From positions 1 to 20,565 of the forward strand of contig JALHDH010000064.1 in NCBI GenBank assembly GCA_022839105.1: a DNA stretch of 20,565 nt, read 5' to 3'. Positions 6,585 to 13,582 of the stretch are shown here, piece after piece. Positions within the stretch are counted from its first letter, which is position 1. Every line of letters begins with the position of its first letter. The stretch comes from a bacterium (GTDB lineage: Bacteria; Vulcanimicrobiota; Xenobia; Xenobiales; Xenobiaceae). The notes below the pieces were generated by a model, which was not told the DNA's origin, did not search any database, and saw nothing but the letters and a program-made list of their open reading frames with translations. The position numbers were made by a program, and so were the translations under genes.

Positions 6585-8183
6585 ATGGTCCGTCCCACCC
6601 AGTCCGTCCCCTCGTCCATCCAGCCCCGGCCGGCCAGCGCACCGGCGGCTCCCGCAGCGCAGCCGGGCGCAGCCGCTCCAGCCGCCCTCGACGAGGTCTC
6701 GCTGGCCGCGGCCCCCACCCAGGTGTCGGCTTCCCCGGCTCCAGCAGGGCAGACCGCCGCAGCAGTCCCTGCGGCTCCTGCCCTGATTGCCCCCGAGGTG
6801 CCGGAACTCCTGACATTGGAGGAGGCGGGCTCGGTGGAGCCTGCGCGTCCGGCTCTGGGCACTCCGGCGTTCTGGACGGCCCAGGCACGCGACGAGGTGG
6901 ACTTCTTTGCCCGCGTCTCGGTGGATCGCGAGCAGGGTGGCTTCTTCACCCACCTCGACGCGGACGGGAAGGTCACCAATCCGGACGAGAAGTTCCTGAT
7001 GCCCACCAGCCGTCAGGTCCACGCCTATTCGGCGGCCTACCGGATGACCGGAGACCTGCGCTACCTGCAACTGGCCCGGCACGGGGTGGATTTCATCCTG
7101 GCCCATCACGTCCAGCAGGCCCCCGAGGGCGGGGTCTACTTCACCCAGCGGGTGGACCGCTCGGGCGCCCCTCTGGACGAGGCGGGCAGCGCCCTGGTCA
7201 TCAACCAGCAGACCTACGGGCTGACCGGGCTGATCGGCTACTACAAGGCGACCCGGGACCCGAAGATCCTGGAGGTGATCCGGCAGGGGCACGAGTACCT
7301 GACGAAGCACTTCAGCGACCCGGTCCACGGGGGCTTCTTTGATGACGTGGACCCGACGACGGGGGAGGCCTCGACCACCAAGAGCTACAACTCGACGGTG
7401 TACCCTGCCACCTCGGCCCTGCTGGAGCTGGCGGAGATTGCCGAGGGCGACTTCCGCGAGCAGGTGCTGGACCAGGTCGAGGAGTTGGGAAGCCTCTTCG
7501 CCGAGCACTTCCCCGACCCCAAGACCGGATTCATCGTCGAGAACTTCACCGCGGACTGGCAGCCGGACTGGCGCTCCTGGCAGCGCCAGGAACTGGGCGG
7601 GCAGACCGATCCCACGGGACGCCCCTTCCTCGACGCCACCGGCAATCCGCTGGAGACCGGCACCATCGGGGTCGGTGGGCACAACACCCAGGGGGCCCTC
7701 TTCCTGCTGCGGGCGGACCGGCTCCTGCGAGAGAATGGCCGACCCGACGAAGCCCGCTCCCAGGCCTGGACCGACGTGGCCAAGGGTCTGGTGGACGGGA
7801 TGCTGGAGCGAGCCTATGACCCGAAGCACGGGGGCTGGTTCGATGTCTTCGTCCGCGAGACCGGCCAGAACATGTGGCATACGAACAAGGCCTTCTGGCA
7901 GCAGGAGGAGGGCTACCTGGCCACCTTGGCCCTGGCCCGGCTGACCGGCGAGTCCCGCTATCGCGAGGCGGCGGACAAGACCCTGGAGTTCTGGGATCAG
8001 AAGTTCATGGACCGGCGCCAGGAGGCGGGTCCCGACGGGAGGATCGCGCTGGTCTCCTATGGGGACCGGCAGACGGTGGCTGCAGACGGGACCCCGCTGA
8101 CCGATCCCAAGGGGGGGCCGGGGAAGAGCTCCTACCACACCACCGAGATGGCCTGGCTGGCCCGGGAGATCGGGGAATGGTAG
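6585..8183 (+). CDS. AGE-family (N-acylglucosamine 2-epimerase-like) alpha/alpha-barrel protein with Pro/Ala-rich N-terminus
   Basis: Protein of 532 residues. The start is ATG 6585, with GGAGG 9 nt upstream; the frame is open further upstream but that stretch holds the inverted repeats. Residues 1 to about 95 are Pro/Ala/Gln-rich and probably disordered, with no signal peptide. The rest resembles the AGE (alpha/alpha)6 barrel: QGGFFTHLDADGKV and TSRQVHAYSAAYRMTGD, paired-helix repeats (YLQLARHGVDFIL, HGGFFDDVDP, HGGWFDVF), GGHNTQGALFLLRA (His366) and NKAFWQQEEGYLATLAL. Characterised members epimerise or isomerise sugars using conserved His and Glu residues. By eye, the usual NxHxH region is KSYNSTVY (266-273) and the usual Glu three positions after the GH His is Gln369, so classical epimerase activity is doubtful. 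It faces the AraC gene and follows the ABC exporter. The fold call is solid; the reaction is not. Confidence 0.82.
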   Translation: MVRPTQSVPSSIQPRPASAPAAPAAQPGAAAPAALDEVSLAAAPTQVSASPAPAGQTAAAVPAAPALIAPEVPELLTLEEAGSVEPARPALGTPAFWTAQARDEVDFFARVSVDREQGGFFTHLDADGKVTNPDEKFLMPTSRQVHAYSAAYRMTGDLRYLQLARHGVDFILAHHVQQAPEGGVYFTQRVDRSGAPLDEAGSALVINQQTYGLTGLIGYYKATRDPKILEVIRQGHEYLTKHFSDPVHGGFFDDVDPTTGEASTTKSYNSTVYPATSALLELAEIAEGDFREQVLDQVEELGSLFAEHFPDPKTGFIVENFTADWQPDWRSWQRQELGGQTDPTGRPFLDATGNPLETGTIGVGGHNTQGALFLLRADRLLRENGRPDEARSQAWTDVAKGLVDGMLERAYDPKHGGWFDVFVRETGQNMWHTNKAFWQQEEGYLATLALARLTGESRYREAADKTLEFWDQKFMDRRQEAGPDGRIALVSYGDRQTVAADGTPLTDPKGGPGKSSYHTTEMAWLAREIGEW

Positions 8184-8263
8184 GCCCGCGCTTCTCGCCG
8201 CTTTCGTTCGGGGCCTGGGCCGCAGGCGGGGTCGGCTGGGGAATCCTCCGAACGCAAGAGGCA

Positions 8264-8305
8264 GCGAGGCGTCCCGGCAGGTTGCCCTGGAGGCAGGCGC
8301 CTCGC
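8264..8305. terminator. Possible bidirectional terminator hairpin between AGE and AraC genes
   Basis: GCGAGGCG (8264-8271) and CGCCTCGC (8298-8305) form a perfect 8-bp stem with a long 26-nt loop in the 195-bp gap between convergent genes. No T-tract is present on either side, so the terminator role is inferred mainly from position. Confidence 0.3.
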
Positions 8306-8378
8306 CCGGGCCGGTCGTGGCCTGCTCCCCGGAAACACCGACGAGGCTCGTTCGGTAGACGGTCCGCCTCCCGGGCGT

Positions 8379-9383
8379 TCAGTTGGCCTGTCTGGTCTGA
8401 CTGGGGGTCTCTCCGAAGCGGCGGCGATAGGCGGCCGCGAAGTGGCTGGGGCTGTCGAAGCCCAGGTCCAGGGCGATCTCGGTCGTTGGCCGCCGGCTGC
8501 CCTTCAGGAGTTCCCTGGCCCGTTCCAGGCGTCGGGTCATCCGATAGCGATGCGGGCTCATCCCGAAGGCCGCCTTGAAGGAACGCGCGAAGTGGAAGCG
8601 CGACATGTCCGCCTGGGCCGCCCAATGCTCCAGGCTTCCGGCCTGGCCCAGGGTGGCCTCCATCGAGTCCCGGGCCCGAAGCAGGCGGCGGTACACCTCC
8701 AGCCGGTCGGCCCGGCGCAGCCCCTCCAGCCCCTCGGCCTCCCTGCGCACCCGGTCCTGAGCCCTCAGCAGGCGGGCCAGCAGCTCCAGGCCTCCCTCCT
8801 GCAGGGCCTCGCCGTCCAGGTCGGCCATCCTCCGGCGCAGGCTCTCCGTGGCGCAGACCAGGTCGCTGGCCCCGACAAGGACCGCCTCCAACAGCTCCAG
8901 GGCCTCGGGAGAGGCCTCCTGGGGACTCTCGGTCGGCCGGGGGTGGCGAGCCGACAGGTCCCGGGCCACCTCCACGGTGAGTCTGTGTCCGAAGGCGACG
9001 CAGAAGGTCTCGACGGCTTCACCCGGTTCGATGATGGACGTGTACTCGTGGCCTTCGTTGACCGCCAGGAAGGCGCCTTGCCGGACCTCCTTCAGGCCCC
9101 GGTCGAGCTCGAAGGTCTCTCGTCCGCGGACCACGCCCTTCAGGGAGAGGGCCTCGGCCCGGCTGGTGAAGACCCGCCCGGTGCTGGTGAAGGATGTGAG
9201 CAGCAGCCCATCCGGAGGAGGAGCGAAGAGTTCGAAGCGCCCCGGGGCCACCGGCTCCCCCCTGGTCGTGTGCCATTCCAGAGGCTCGCCGGAGTGTGCC
9301 GGCGACCTGGGATGGCGCGGCTCGGCGCCATCGTGCCGCAGGTACACCGATCCGTCTGCATCCACCAGCAGCGCCAGGAACAT
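8379..9383 (-). CDS. AraC-family transcriptional regulator
   Basis: Regulator of 334 residues on the minus strand. The start is ATG 9383 with GGGAGG 5 nt upstream; the frame is open a further 36 codons but lacks a ribosome site there. The N-terminal half carries a cupin-like sensor pattern (VRQGAFLAVNEGHEYTS, then EPGEAVETFCVAFGHR). A Leu/Arg-rich helical middle follows. The last ~95 residues are a classic double HTH: first HTH around LEHWAAQADMSRFHFARSFK followed by AFGMSPHRYRMTRRLERA, second HTH TEIALDLGFDSPSHFAAAYR followed by RRFGETPSQ. It should bind DNA and respond to a small molecule or stress. It is convergent with the AGE gene and lies downstream of the propeller-like gene on the same strand. 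Nothing in the sequence identifies its targets; a GC-rich hairpin sits in its own leader. Confidence 0.92.
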   Translation of the reverse strand: MFLALLVDADGSVYLRHDGAEPRHPRSPAHSGEPLEWHTTRGEPVAPGRFELFAPPPDGLLLTSFTSTGRVFTSRAEALSLKGVVRGRETFELDRGLKEVRQGAFLAVNEGHEYTSIIEPGEAVETFCVAFGHRLTVEVARDLSARHPRPTESPQEASPEALELLEAVLVGASDLVCATESLRRRMADLDGEALQEGGLELLARLLRAQDRVRREAEGLEGLRRADRLEVYRRLLRARDSMEATLGQAGSLEHWAAQADMSRFHFARSFKAAFGMSPHRYRMTRRLERARELLKGSRRPTTEIALDLGFDSPSHFAAAYRRRFGETPSQTRQAN

Positions 9384-9690
9384 CCCTGCCTCCCGTCTTC
9401 CAGCCCCCCCCAGGCTCGTCAGGCTGGGGGGCGGCTGGAGCCCCTGAGGGCCAACCTTGCCCCGTTCCCGCCGCCTGTCCCTCCGGGCCATCAGGTAGGC
9501 GTGGTCAACCGGGGTCCGAGGCTGCGCCAGCTCAAGCCTACCGCCTCGACGCGAAATTCCCCTGAAACCAGTCCTCCCGGACGGACTCTCGGGAAAAATT
9601 CACCATCAGGGGGCGGAAGACGGCATGATCAAGCAGGGAGTGGATGCCCCCCCAACCGGGTATTTCCCCCCCGGGTGCTGGCTCAGGGGG
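9384..9690. other. Gap upstream of the AraC gene, downstream of the propeller-like gene
   Basis: 307 bp. It holds the AraC ribosome site (9389-9394), a strong leader hairpin at 9401-9437, and runs of C/G near 9650-9680 with only a weak CCGGG/CCCGG stem that might end the propeller transcript on the minus strand. TTGACC occurs on the minus strand near 9500 but has no matching -10. No other gene is seen. Confidence 0.4.
9401..9437 (-). promoter_or_regulatory. Strong GC hairpin in the AraC 5' leader
   Basis: CAGCCCCCCCCAG (9401-9413) pairs with CTGGGGGGCGGCTG (9424-9437): 13 base pairs with one bulged base and a 10-nt loop. In the mRNA it ends 6 nt before the ribosome-binding site of the AraC gene, close enough to influence translation or mRNA stability. 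It has no U-tract and is not a terminator. Role is inferred. Confidence 0.5.
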
Positions 9691-10437
9691 TCAGGGCAGC
9701 ACGAAATGGAAGTCCACGACGTTGTCCAGGTGGGTCGTGATCTCGGCTTTGTCGGGCTGGAAGCGCTCGACCCGCTGCCAGTCTCGGAAGAGGCTCTTGC
9801 CCGAGAAGATCTCCAGGTGGCCGGCCACGCTGGCCAACTCCCGGACCACCCAGGTCTCGTCGTGGGCCTTCTCGCGGTTCTTGTAGATGAAGTCCCCCTG
9901 GTTCGCGGTTCCCGCCGGGATGGTGAACCAGAAGTCCTTTCCGTCGGTGGCGAAGTTGTTGGGGTAGTAGCCGTCCAGGAAGAAGGGCTCGCCGACCTGC
10001 GTCCCGTTGCGGAAGACCTCGCCCGTGTCGTTCATGATGAAGATGTCGGAACCCAGCAGGATCAGGTGATGGGGGCGCTGGATCCGCCCGGCCGGCATGA
10101 TCACCTGACCGTTGCGGTACAGGTTTCCTTGCAGGGTCAGGACGTAGTAGTCGTCGCCCCGGGCGTCCATGTCGACCACGTTCATGTCCTTGTAGAATCC
10201 CTGGACGATCCGCGTCCCGTCCCTCCAGATCGAACCGTCACGGGTGGCGACGAAGTGGTGGTCCGCCGTTCCGGCGATGTGTCGGGGTTCCTTGTAGGAC
10301 TTGTCGGCCACCTTCTTGAGGTTGCGGTAGACCGAGCCTCACTCGGTGACCATCCAGGTCACGTTCTGGCCCTGGGCGGGAGCCAGGGCTGTCAGGAAGG
10401 CCAGGAGCAGCAGGGTGATCAGGACTCTGGCGCGCAT
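9691..10437 (-). pseudogene. Secreted six-repeat beta-propeller-like protein interrupted by an in-frame TGA at codon 33
   Basis: The ATG at 10437 has GGAGG 7 nt upstream and opens a clear signal peptide (about 19 residues, MRARVLITLL... ending LTALA). The frame runs 248 codons but is broken by TGA at 10341-10339. After the stop it continues in the same frame to 9691 with coherent protein. Six repeats of about 35 residues share the pattern G-S/N/E-hydrophobic-aromatic-R/K-N/D, with the Gly at codons 34, 68, 104, 139, 181 and 213 (for example GSIWRDG, GNLYRNG, GEVFRNG). This fits a six-bladed propeller, possibly a lectin or surface-binding protein; I recognise no named family. The TGA falls just before the Gly of repeat 1, where other repeats have D, Q, T, Q and S. 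Causes: a nonsense mutation, a consensus error, or readthrough. A GTG at 10311 could restart translation, but without the signal peptide. Confidence 0.75.
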
Positions 10438-10770
10438 CGGAGATCCTCCATCCGCTTCGGGATGATTCATCTATCCCCCGGGGGCGTCTCAGAACGCCGG
10501 GTGCGCTGTCAAGGCCCCCCTCCACCCTCCACTGCCCCAGGGGTTCGAGTCGCAGGTTTCCAGTCCTGGCGTTTCCCCGCAGGAATCTCGCGCCCCGACG
10601 CCGCCCCGCGACCCACGCGCCCCCACAAGCCGCCCCGCGCCTCCCGCGTCAGGGTCCTGGCGGCCGCATTCCGCCATGATTTGGTGGCATTTCCGCAGAT
10701 TCACGGCGGAAAGCCCGGCGGGGGAGCAGTCCTCCCTCCGTGAAGACGCGAAACTTCAGCCCCTCCTTCC

Positions 10771-10799
10771 TTGGATCCCTCCCTGTTGTGTGTTAGTCT
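10771..10799 (+). promoter_or_regulatory. Weak sigma70-like promoter candidate for the hydG leader
   Basis: TTGGAT (10771-10776), 17-nt spacer, TAGTCT (10794-10799), within a stretch (TGTTGTGTGTTAGTCT) less GC-rich than its surroundings. Each hexamer matches consensus at only three positions, so this is a tentative call supported mainly by its place upstream of a structured leader with a terminator. Confidence 0.3.
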
Positions 10800-10886
10800 G
10801 GCTTCGGCCCCCCCACCGCCCCGACGGCTCGGGCGGCCTCGACTCATGCTGCACGGGGGCGTCTGCCTCCCCAGACAAATCCATAT

Positions 10887-10918
10887 CCGGGTCGCGGGCA
10901 CTCCGCGTCCCGGTTTTT
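10887..10918 (+). terminator. Intrinsic terminator in the hydG leader (attenuator or sRNA end)
   Basis: CCGGG-T-CGCGG (10887-10897), loop GCACT, CCGCG-T-CCCGG (10903-10913), then TTTTT (10914-10918). That is ten G:C pairs with one T-T mismatch followed directly by a T-tract, reading towards hydG and ending 77 bp before its ATG. No plus-strand gene lies upstream within the gap. It would either stop hydG transcription conditionally or end a short RNA. The preceding ~85 nt can fold (CCGCCCCGA 10816-10824 with TCGGGCGG 10829-10836; GTCT 10861-10864 with AGAC 10873-10876). Confidence 0.75.
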
Positions 10919-10995
10919 CCTGCCTTCGCAGCGCAGGCGCCCGACGTGTCGTCCTCGGTGTTTGCCTGTCCCGTCAGGCGGGAAGAAATCGAGGA

Positions 10996-12408
10996 ATGAA
11001 CGTGAAGCCTCCCCTCCAGACCGGTTCCTTCATCGACGAGGCCGCCATCGGGCATGTCCTGGATTCGGTCCGTCCCGACCCCGTCGCGATCCGCGAGGTG
11101 CTGGCCAAGGCCCGCCAGGCCCGTGGCCTGGAGGCCCGGGACATGGCCTTGTTGATGACCCTCTCGGATCCCGAGCTTCTGGAAGAACTCTTCGCTTCGG
11201 CCCGCCAGGTCAAGGAGGAGATCTACGGTCGGCGCCTGGTCCTGTTCGCGCCGCTGTACGTCTCCAACCTGTGCGGCAACGAGTGCGCCTACTGCGCCTT
11301 CCGGGCGGGCAACAAGACCCTGCAGCGCAAGGCTCTCAGCCAGGAGGAGGTGCGCGCCGAGGTGGAGGCCCTGGTCGATCAGGGCCACAAGCGCCTCTTG
11401 ATCGTGGCGGGCGAGACCAGTGGCCAGCACGGGCTGCGCTACATCATGGACTGCATCGCCACGGCCTACGGCGTCAAGACCGACCGCGGCGAGATCCGGC
11501 GGATCAACGTGAACCTGGCGCCCCTGGAGGTGGAGGAGTTCCGCCAGCTCAAGACCAGTGGCATCGGCACCTTCCAGCTCTTCCAGGAGACCTACCACCG
11601 CGACACCTACCGCCGGGTGCACCTGGCCGGCCCCAAGAGCGACTATGACTGGCGGGTCACCGCGATGCACCGGGCCATGGCCGGAGGCCTGGACGATGTG
11701 GGGATCGGCGTGCTCTTCGGGCTGCACGACTGGCGTTTCGAACTCCTGGCCATGCTGGCCCATATCCGCTCACTGGAGAAGCACTGCGGCGTCGGGCCCC
11801 ACACCATCTCCGTGCCCCGGATGGAACCCGCCCACGGTTCGAATGTCTCCATCGGTCCGCCCGCGCCGGTCAGCGACCTGGACTTCAAGAAGATCGTGGC
11901 CATCCTGCGCCTGACGGTCCCCTATACCGGGATGATCATGAGCACCCGCGAGTCGGCAGAGATGCGCAACCAGACCCTGGCCCTGGGCATCAGCCAGATT
12001 TCGGCGGGCAGTCGGACCAACCCGGGCGCCTACAAGTCTGGAGGGGAAAGCGAGATCTTCGACGCCGCCCAGTTCCAGTTGGGGGATCATCGCGAACTCG
12101 ACGAGGTGATCCGGGAAGTCGCGGAGATGGGCTATCTGCCCTCCTTCTGCACCGCCTGCTATCGCCTGGGGCGGACCGGCCAGGACTTCATGGACCTGGC
12201 CCGGCCCGGCGAGATCAAGGACCACTGCAATCCCAACGCGGTCGCCACCTTCCTGGAGTATCTCCAGGACTACGGCAGTCCTGAGACCCGCCAGGCCGGC
12301 GAGGCCGCCATTGCCCGCGAGATCGCAGGGATGGAGGGGGTCGCCCGCCAGCGCAGCGAGGCCATGGCCGCCCGGGTCCGCCGCGGCGAGCCCGACGTGA
12401 TCTGCTGA
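10996..12408 (+). CDS. hydG: [FeFe]-hydrogenase maturase HydG (tyrosine lyase, radical SAM)
   Basis: HydG, 470 residues, the usual family length. It cleaves tyrosine with S-adenosylmethionine to p-cresol, CO and cyanide and builds the Fe(CO)2(CN) synthon for the H-cluster. The radical-SAM cluster motif CX3CX2C is C93-C97-C100 (NLCGNECAYCAF). The C-terminal auxiliary cluster motif CX2CX22C, diagnostic for HydG against ThiH, is C385, C388 and C411 (FCTACYRLG ... KDHCNPNA). Other family stretches include VAGETSGQHG, FQLFQETYH, GLHDWRFELLAMLAHI and SAGSRTNPGAY. I give ATG 10996, but a GTG at 11002 is better placed behind GAGGA (6-nt spacing), so the protein may start two codons later. It is first in the hydGEF cluster, preceded by a leader with an intrinsic terminator. 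Function is firmly supported. Confidence 0.97.
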   Translation: MNVKPPLQTGSFIDEAAIGHVLDSVRPDPVAIREVLAKARQARGLEARDMALLMTLSDPELLEELFASARQVKEEIYGRRLVLFAPLYVSNLCGNECAYCAFRAGNKTLQRKALSQEEVRAEVEALVDQGHKRLLIVAGETSGQHGLRYIMDCIATAYGVKTDRGEIRRINVNLAPLEVEEFRQLKTSGIGTFQLFQETYHRDTYRRVHLAGPKSDYDWRVTAMHRAMAGGLDDVGIGVLFGLHDWRFELLAMLAHIRSLEKHCGVGPHTISVPRMEPAHGSNVSIGPPAPVSDLDFKKIVAILRLTVPYTGMIMSTRESAEMRNQTLALGISQISAGSRTNPGAYKSGGESEIFDAAQFQLGDHRELDEVIREVAEMGYLPSFCTACYRLGRTGQDFMDLARPGEIKDHCNPNAVATFLEYLQDYGSPETRQAGEAAIAREIAGMEGVARQRSEAMAARVRRGEPDVIC

Positions 12409-12475
12409 AACCGGGTTCCGGCGCCGGGCCTGTCAGGGGCTGGCGACTCCAAATCCCCCGCCACGAGGTCTCAAA

Positions 12476-13582
12476 TTGAGGATCCCCCTTTCCGAACTAC
12501 CGCCTTTGACGGGCCCCCTCCGGGCTGAAGCCCTCCTGGCCTGGCTGCGCACCAGCGACTCCGAGGCCCTCGAGCATCTTTGGGCCAGGGCTGACGAGCT
12601 GCGCCGTGAGGGCGTGGGCGATGAGGTGCATCTGCGCGGCCTGGTGGAGATCAGCAACCGCTGTGTGCGCCAGTGTGCCTATTGCGGGCTGAGGGCCTCC
12701 AACGGGGGCGTCTCGCGCTATGCGATGAGCGATGAGGAGATTCTGGAGTGCGCCCGGAAGATCCGCGACTTCGGCTGGGGAACCGCAGTCCTGCAGTCGG
12801 GTGAGGACCCCGCCTTCACAGGAGAGCGGGTGGAGGCCCTGGTGCGAGGGATCAAGGCCGAGACGGGACTGGCCATCACCCTGAGCCTGGGGGAGCGCAC
12901 CGAAGAGGAGCTGCGCGCCTGGAAGAGGGCGGGGGCGGATCGCTACCTGCTGCGGTTCGAGACCTCGGATCGGGCCCTCTTCGAGCGCATCCATCCCCCG
13001 CTCCCCGGACGGGAATGCGACCGGCTGGCTCTTCTGCGCCTCCTGCGCGAGATCGGCTTCGAGGTGGGCAGCGGCGTGATGGTCGGGATTCCCGGCCAGG
13101 GCTTCGAAAGCCTGGCCCGCGATCTGGAACTCTTTGCCGAGCTGGAACTGGACATGATCGGCCTGGGGCCTTTCATCGCGCATCCCGACACGCCCCTGGG
13201 GGCGACCCCGCCGCCGCTGCCCCCCGACCAGGTGCCCGCCACCGTCGACATGGCCTTCCGCGTCCTGGCCCTGGCCCGGGTCCAGCGCCCGGAGGCCAAT
13301 CTTCCAGCCACCACCGCCCTGGCCACCCTGGACCGGCAGCAGGGACGGGTTCTGGGCCTGAAGCGGGGCGCCAACGTGGTGATGCCCAACGTCACGCCGC
13401 TTCATCATCGCGCTCGCTACAACATCTATCCGAACAAGGCCAGCTCCAACGAGACCGCCGAGAGCACCCGGGCCCTGATCGTCGGGCAACTGGCCTCGAT
13501 CGGCCGGACGGTGGCGGTCGGGCCCGGACCCAGCCAGGCCTTCCGCCGGCGCACCCAGGGGGCAGGGGGAGGTTTGCCGTGA
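12476..13582 (+). CDS. hydE: [FeFe]-hydrogenase maturase HydE (radical SAM)
   Basis: HydE, 368 residues. It is a radical-SAM enzyme that converts the HydG-made iron synthon towards the 2Fe precursor delivered by HydF. The start is TTG 12476, with GAGGT 6 nt upstream. The radical-SAM cysteines are C63, C67 and C70 in ISNRCVRQCAYCGLR, with the aromatic before the last Cys. The TIM-barrel pattern continues through GTAVLQSGEDPAFTGE, RYLLRFETSDRALFERIHP, GSGVMVGIPGQ and LGPFIAHPDTPLG, all typical of HydE. I see no C-terminal cysteine triad, so the second cluster present in Thermotoga HydE (and not conserved in the family) appears absent. It is 67 bp after hydG, and its TGA stop overlaps the hydF GTG by 4 bp, indicating cotranscription and coupling. 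Confidence 0.95.
   Translation: MRIPLSELPPLTGPLRAEALLAWLRTSDSEALEHLWARADELRREGVGDEVHLRGLVEISNRCVRQCAYCGLRASNGGVSRYAMSDEEILECARKIRDFGWGTAVLQSGEDPAFTGERVEALVRGIKAETGLAITLSLGERTEEELRAWKRAGADRYLLRFETSDRALFERIHPPLPGRECDRLALLRLLREIGFEVGSGVMVGIPGQGFESLARDLELFAELELDMIGLGPFIAHPDTPLGATPPPLPPDQVPATVDMAFRVLALARVQRPEANLPATTALATLDRQQGRVLGLKRGANVVMPNVTPLHHRARYNIYPNKASSNETAESTRALIVGQLASIGRTVAVGPGPSQAFRRRTQGAGGGLP

Larger units (their letters stand above)
10438..10995. other. 558-bp divergent region between the propeller-like gene and hydG
   Basis: Contents from left: the propeller ribosome site; a CCCCC/GGGGG palindrome near 10475-10484; an isolated perfect TTGACA on the minus strand (10512-10507) without a -10; a very C-rich stretch (10510-10670); a 7-bp inverted repeat TTTCCGC/GCGGAAA (10690-10712); a weak promoter-like pair (10771-10799); a structured leader; a clear intrinsic terminator (10887-10918); and a small GCCTG/CAGGC hairpin at 10964-10979 just before hydG. 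No protein gene is supported. A frame open from 10771 into hydG is low-complexity Pro/Arg-rich and crosses the terminator. Confidence 0.5.

Noticed and set aside
2120..8138. Very long open frames on the minus strand opposite the ABC and AGE genes
   Set aside because: They lie antisense to unmistakable genes, have His/Gln/Gly-rich composition and match no fold; they reflect high GC content.
10330..10350. Selenocysteine at the in-frame TGA
   Set aside because: The hairpin holds the TGA in its loop rather than following it as a bacterial SECIS does, and the position is not a conserved Cys in the other repeats. Kept only as a remote possibility.
10507..10512. Perfect TTGACA on the minus strand upstream of the propeller-like gene
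   Set aside because: No AT-rich -10 hexamer lies 16-18 bp downstream, so a promoter is not supported.
10536..10560. tRNA T-loop-like GGTTCGAGTC
   Set aside because: No T-stem can pair around it and there is no acceptor or anticodon arm nearby.
10681..10697. Sigma54-like GG-N10-GC site upstream of hydG
   Set aside because: Only the GG and GC dinucleotides match; the flanking TGGCAC and TTGC context is missing and the site is about 300 bp from hydG.
10771..10995. In-frame extension of hydG to 10771
   Set aside because: The added sequence is Pro/Arg-rich, crosses an intrinsic terminator and exceeds the usual HydG length; the family start lies at 10996 or 11002.
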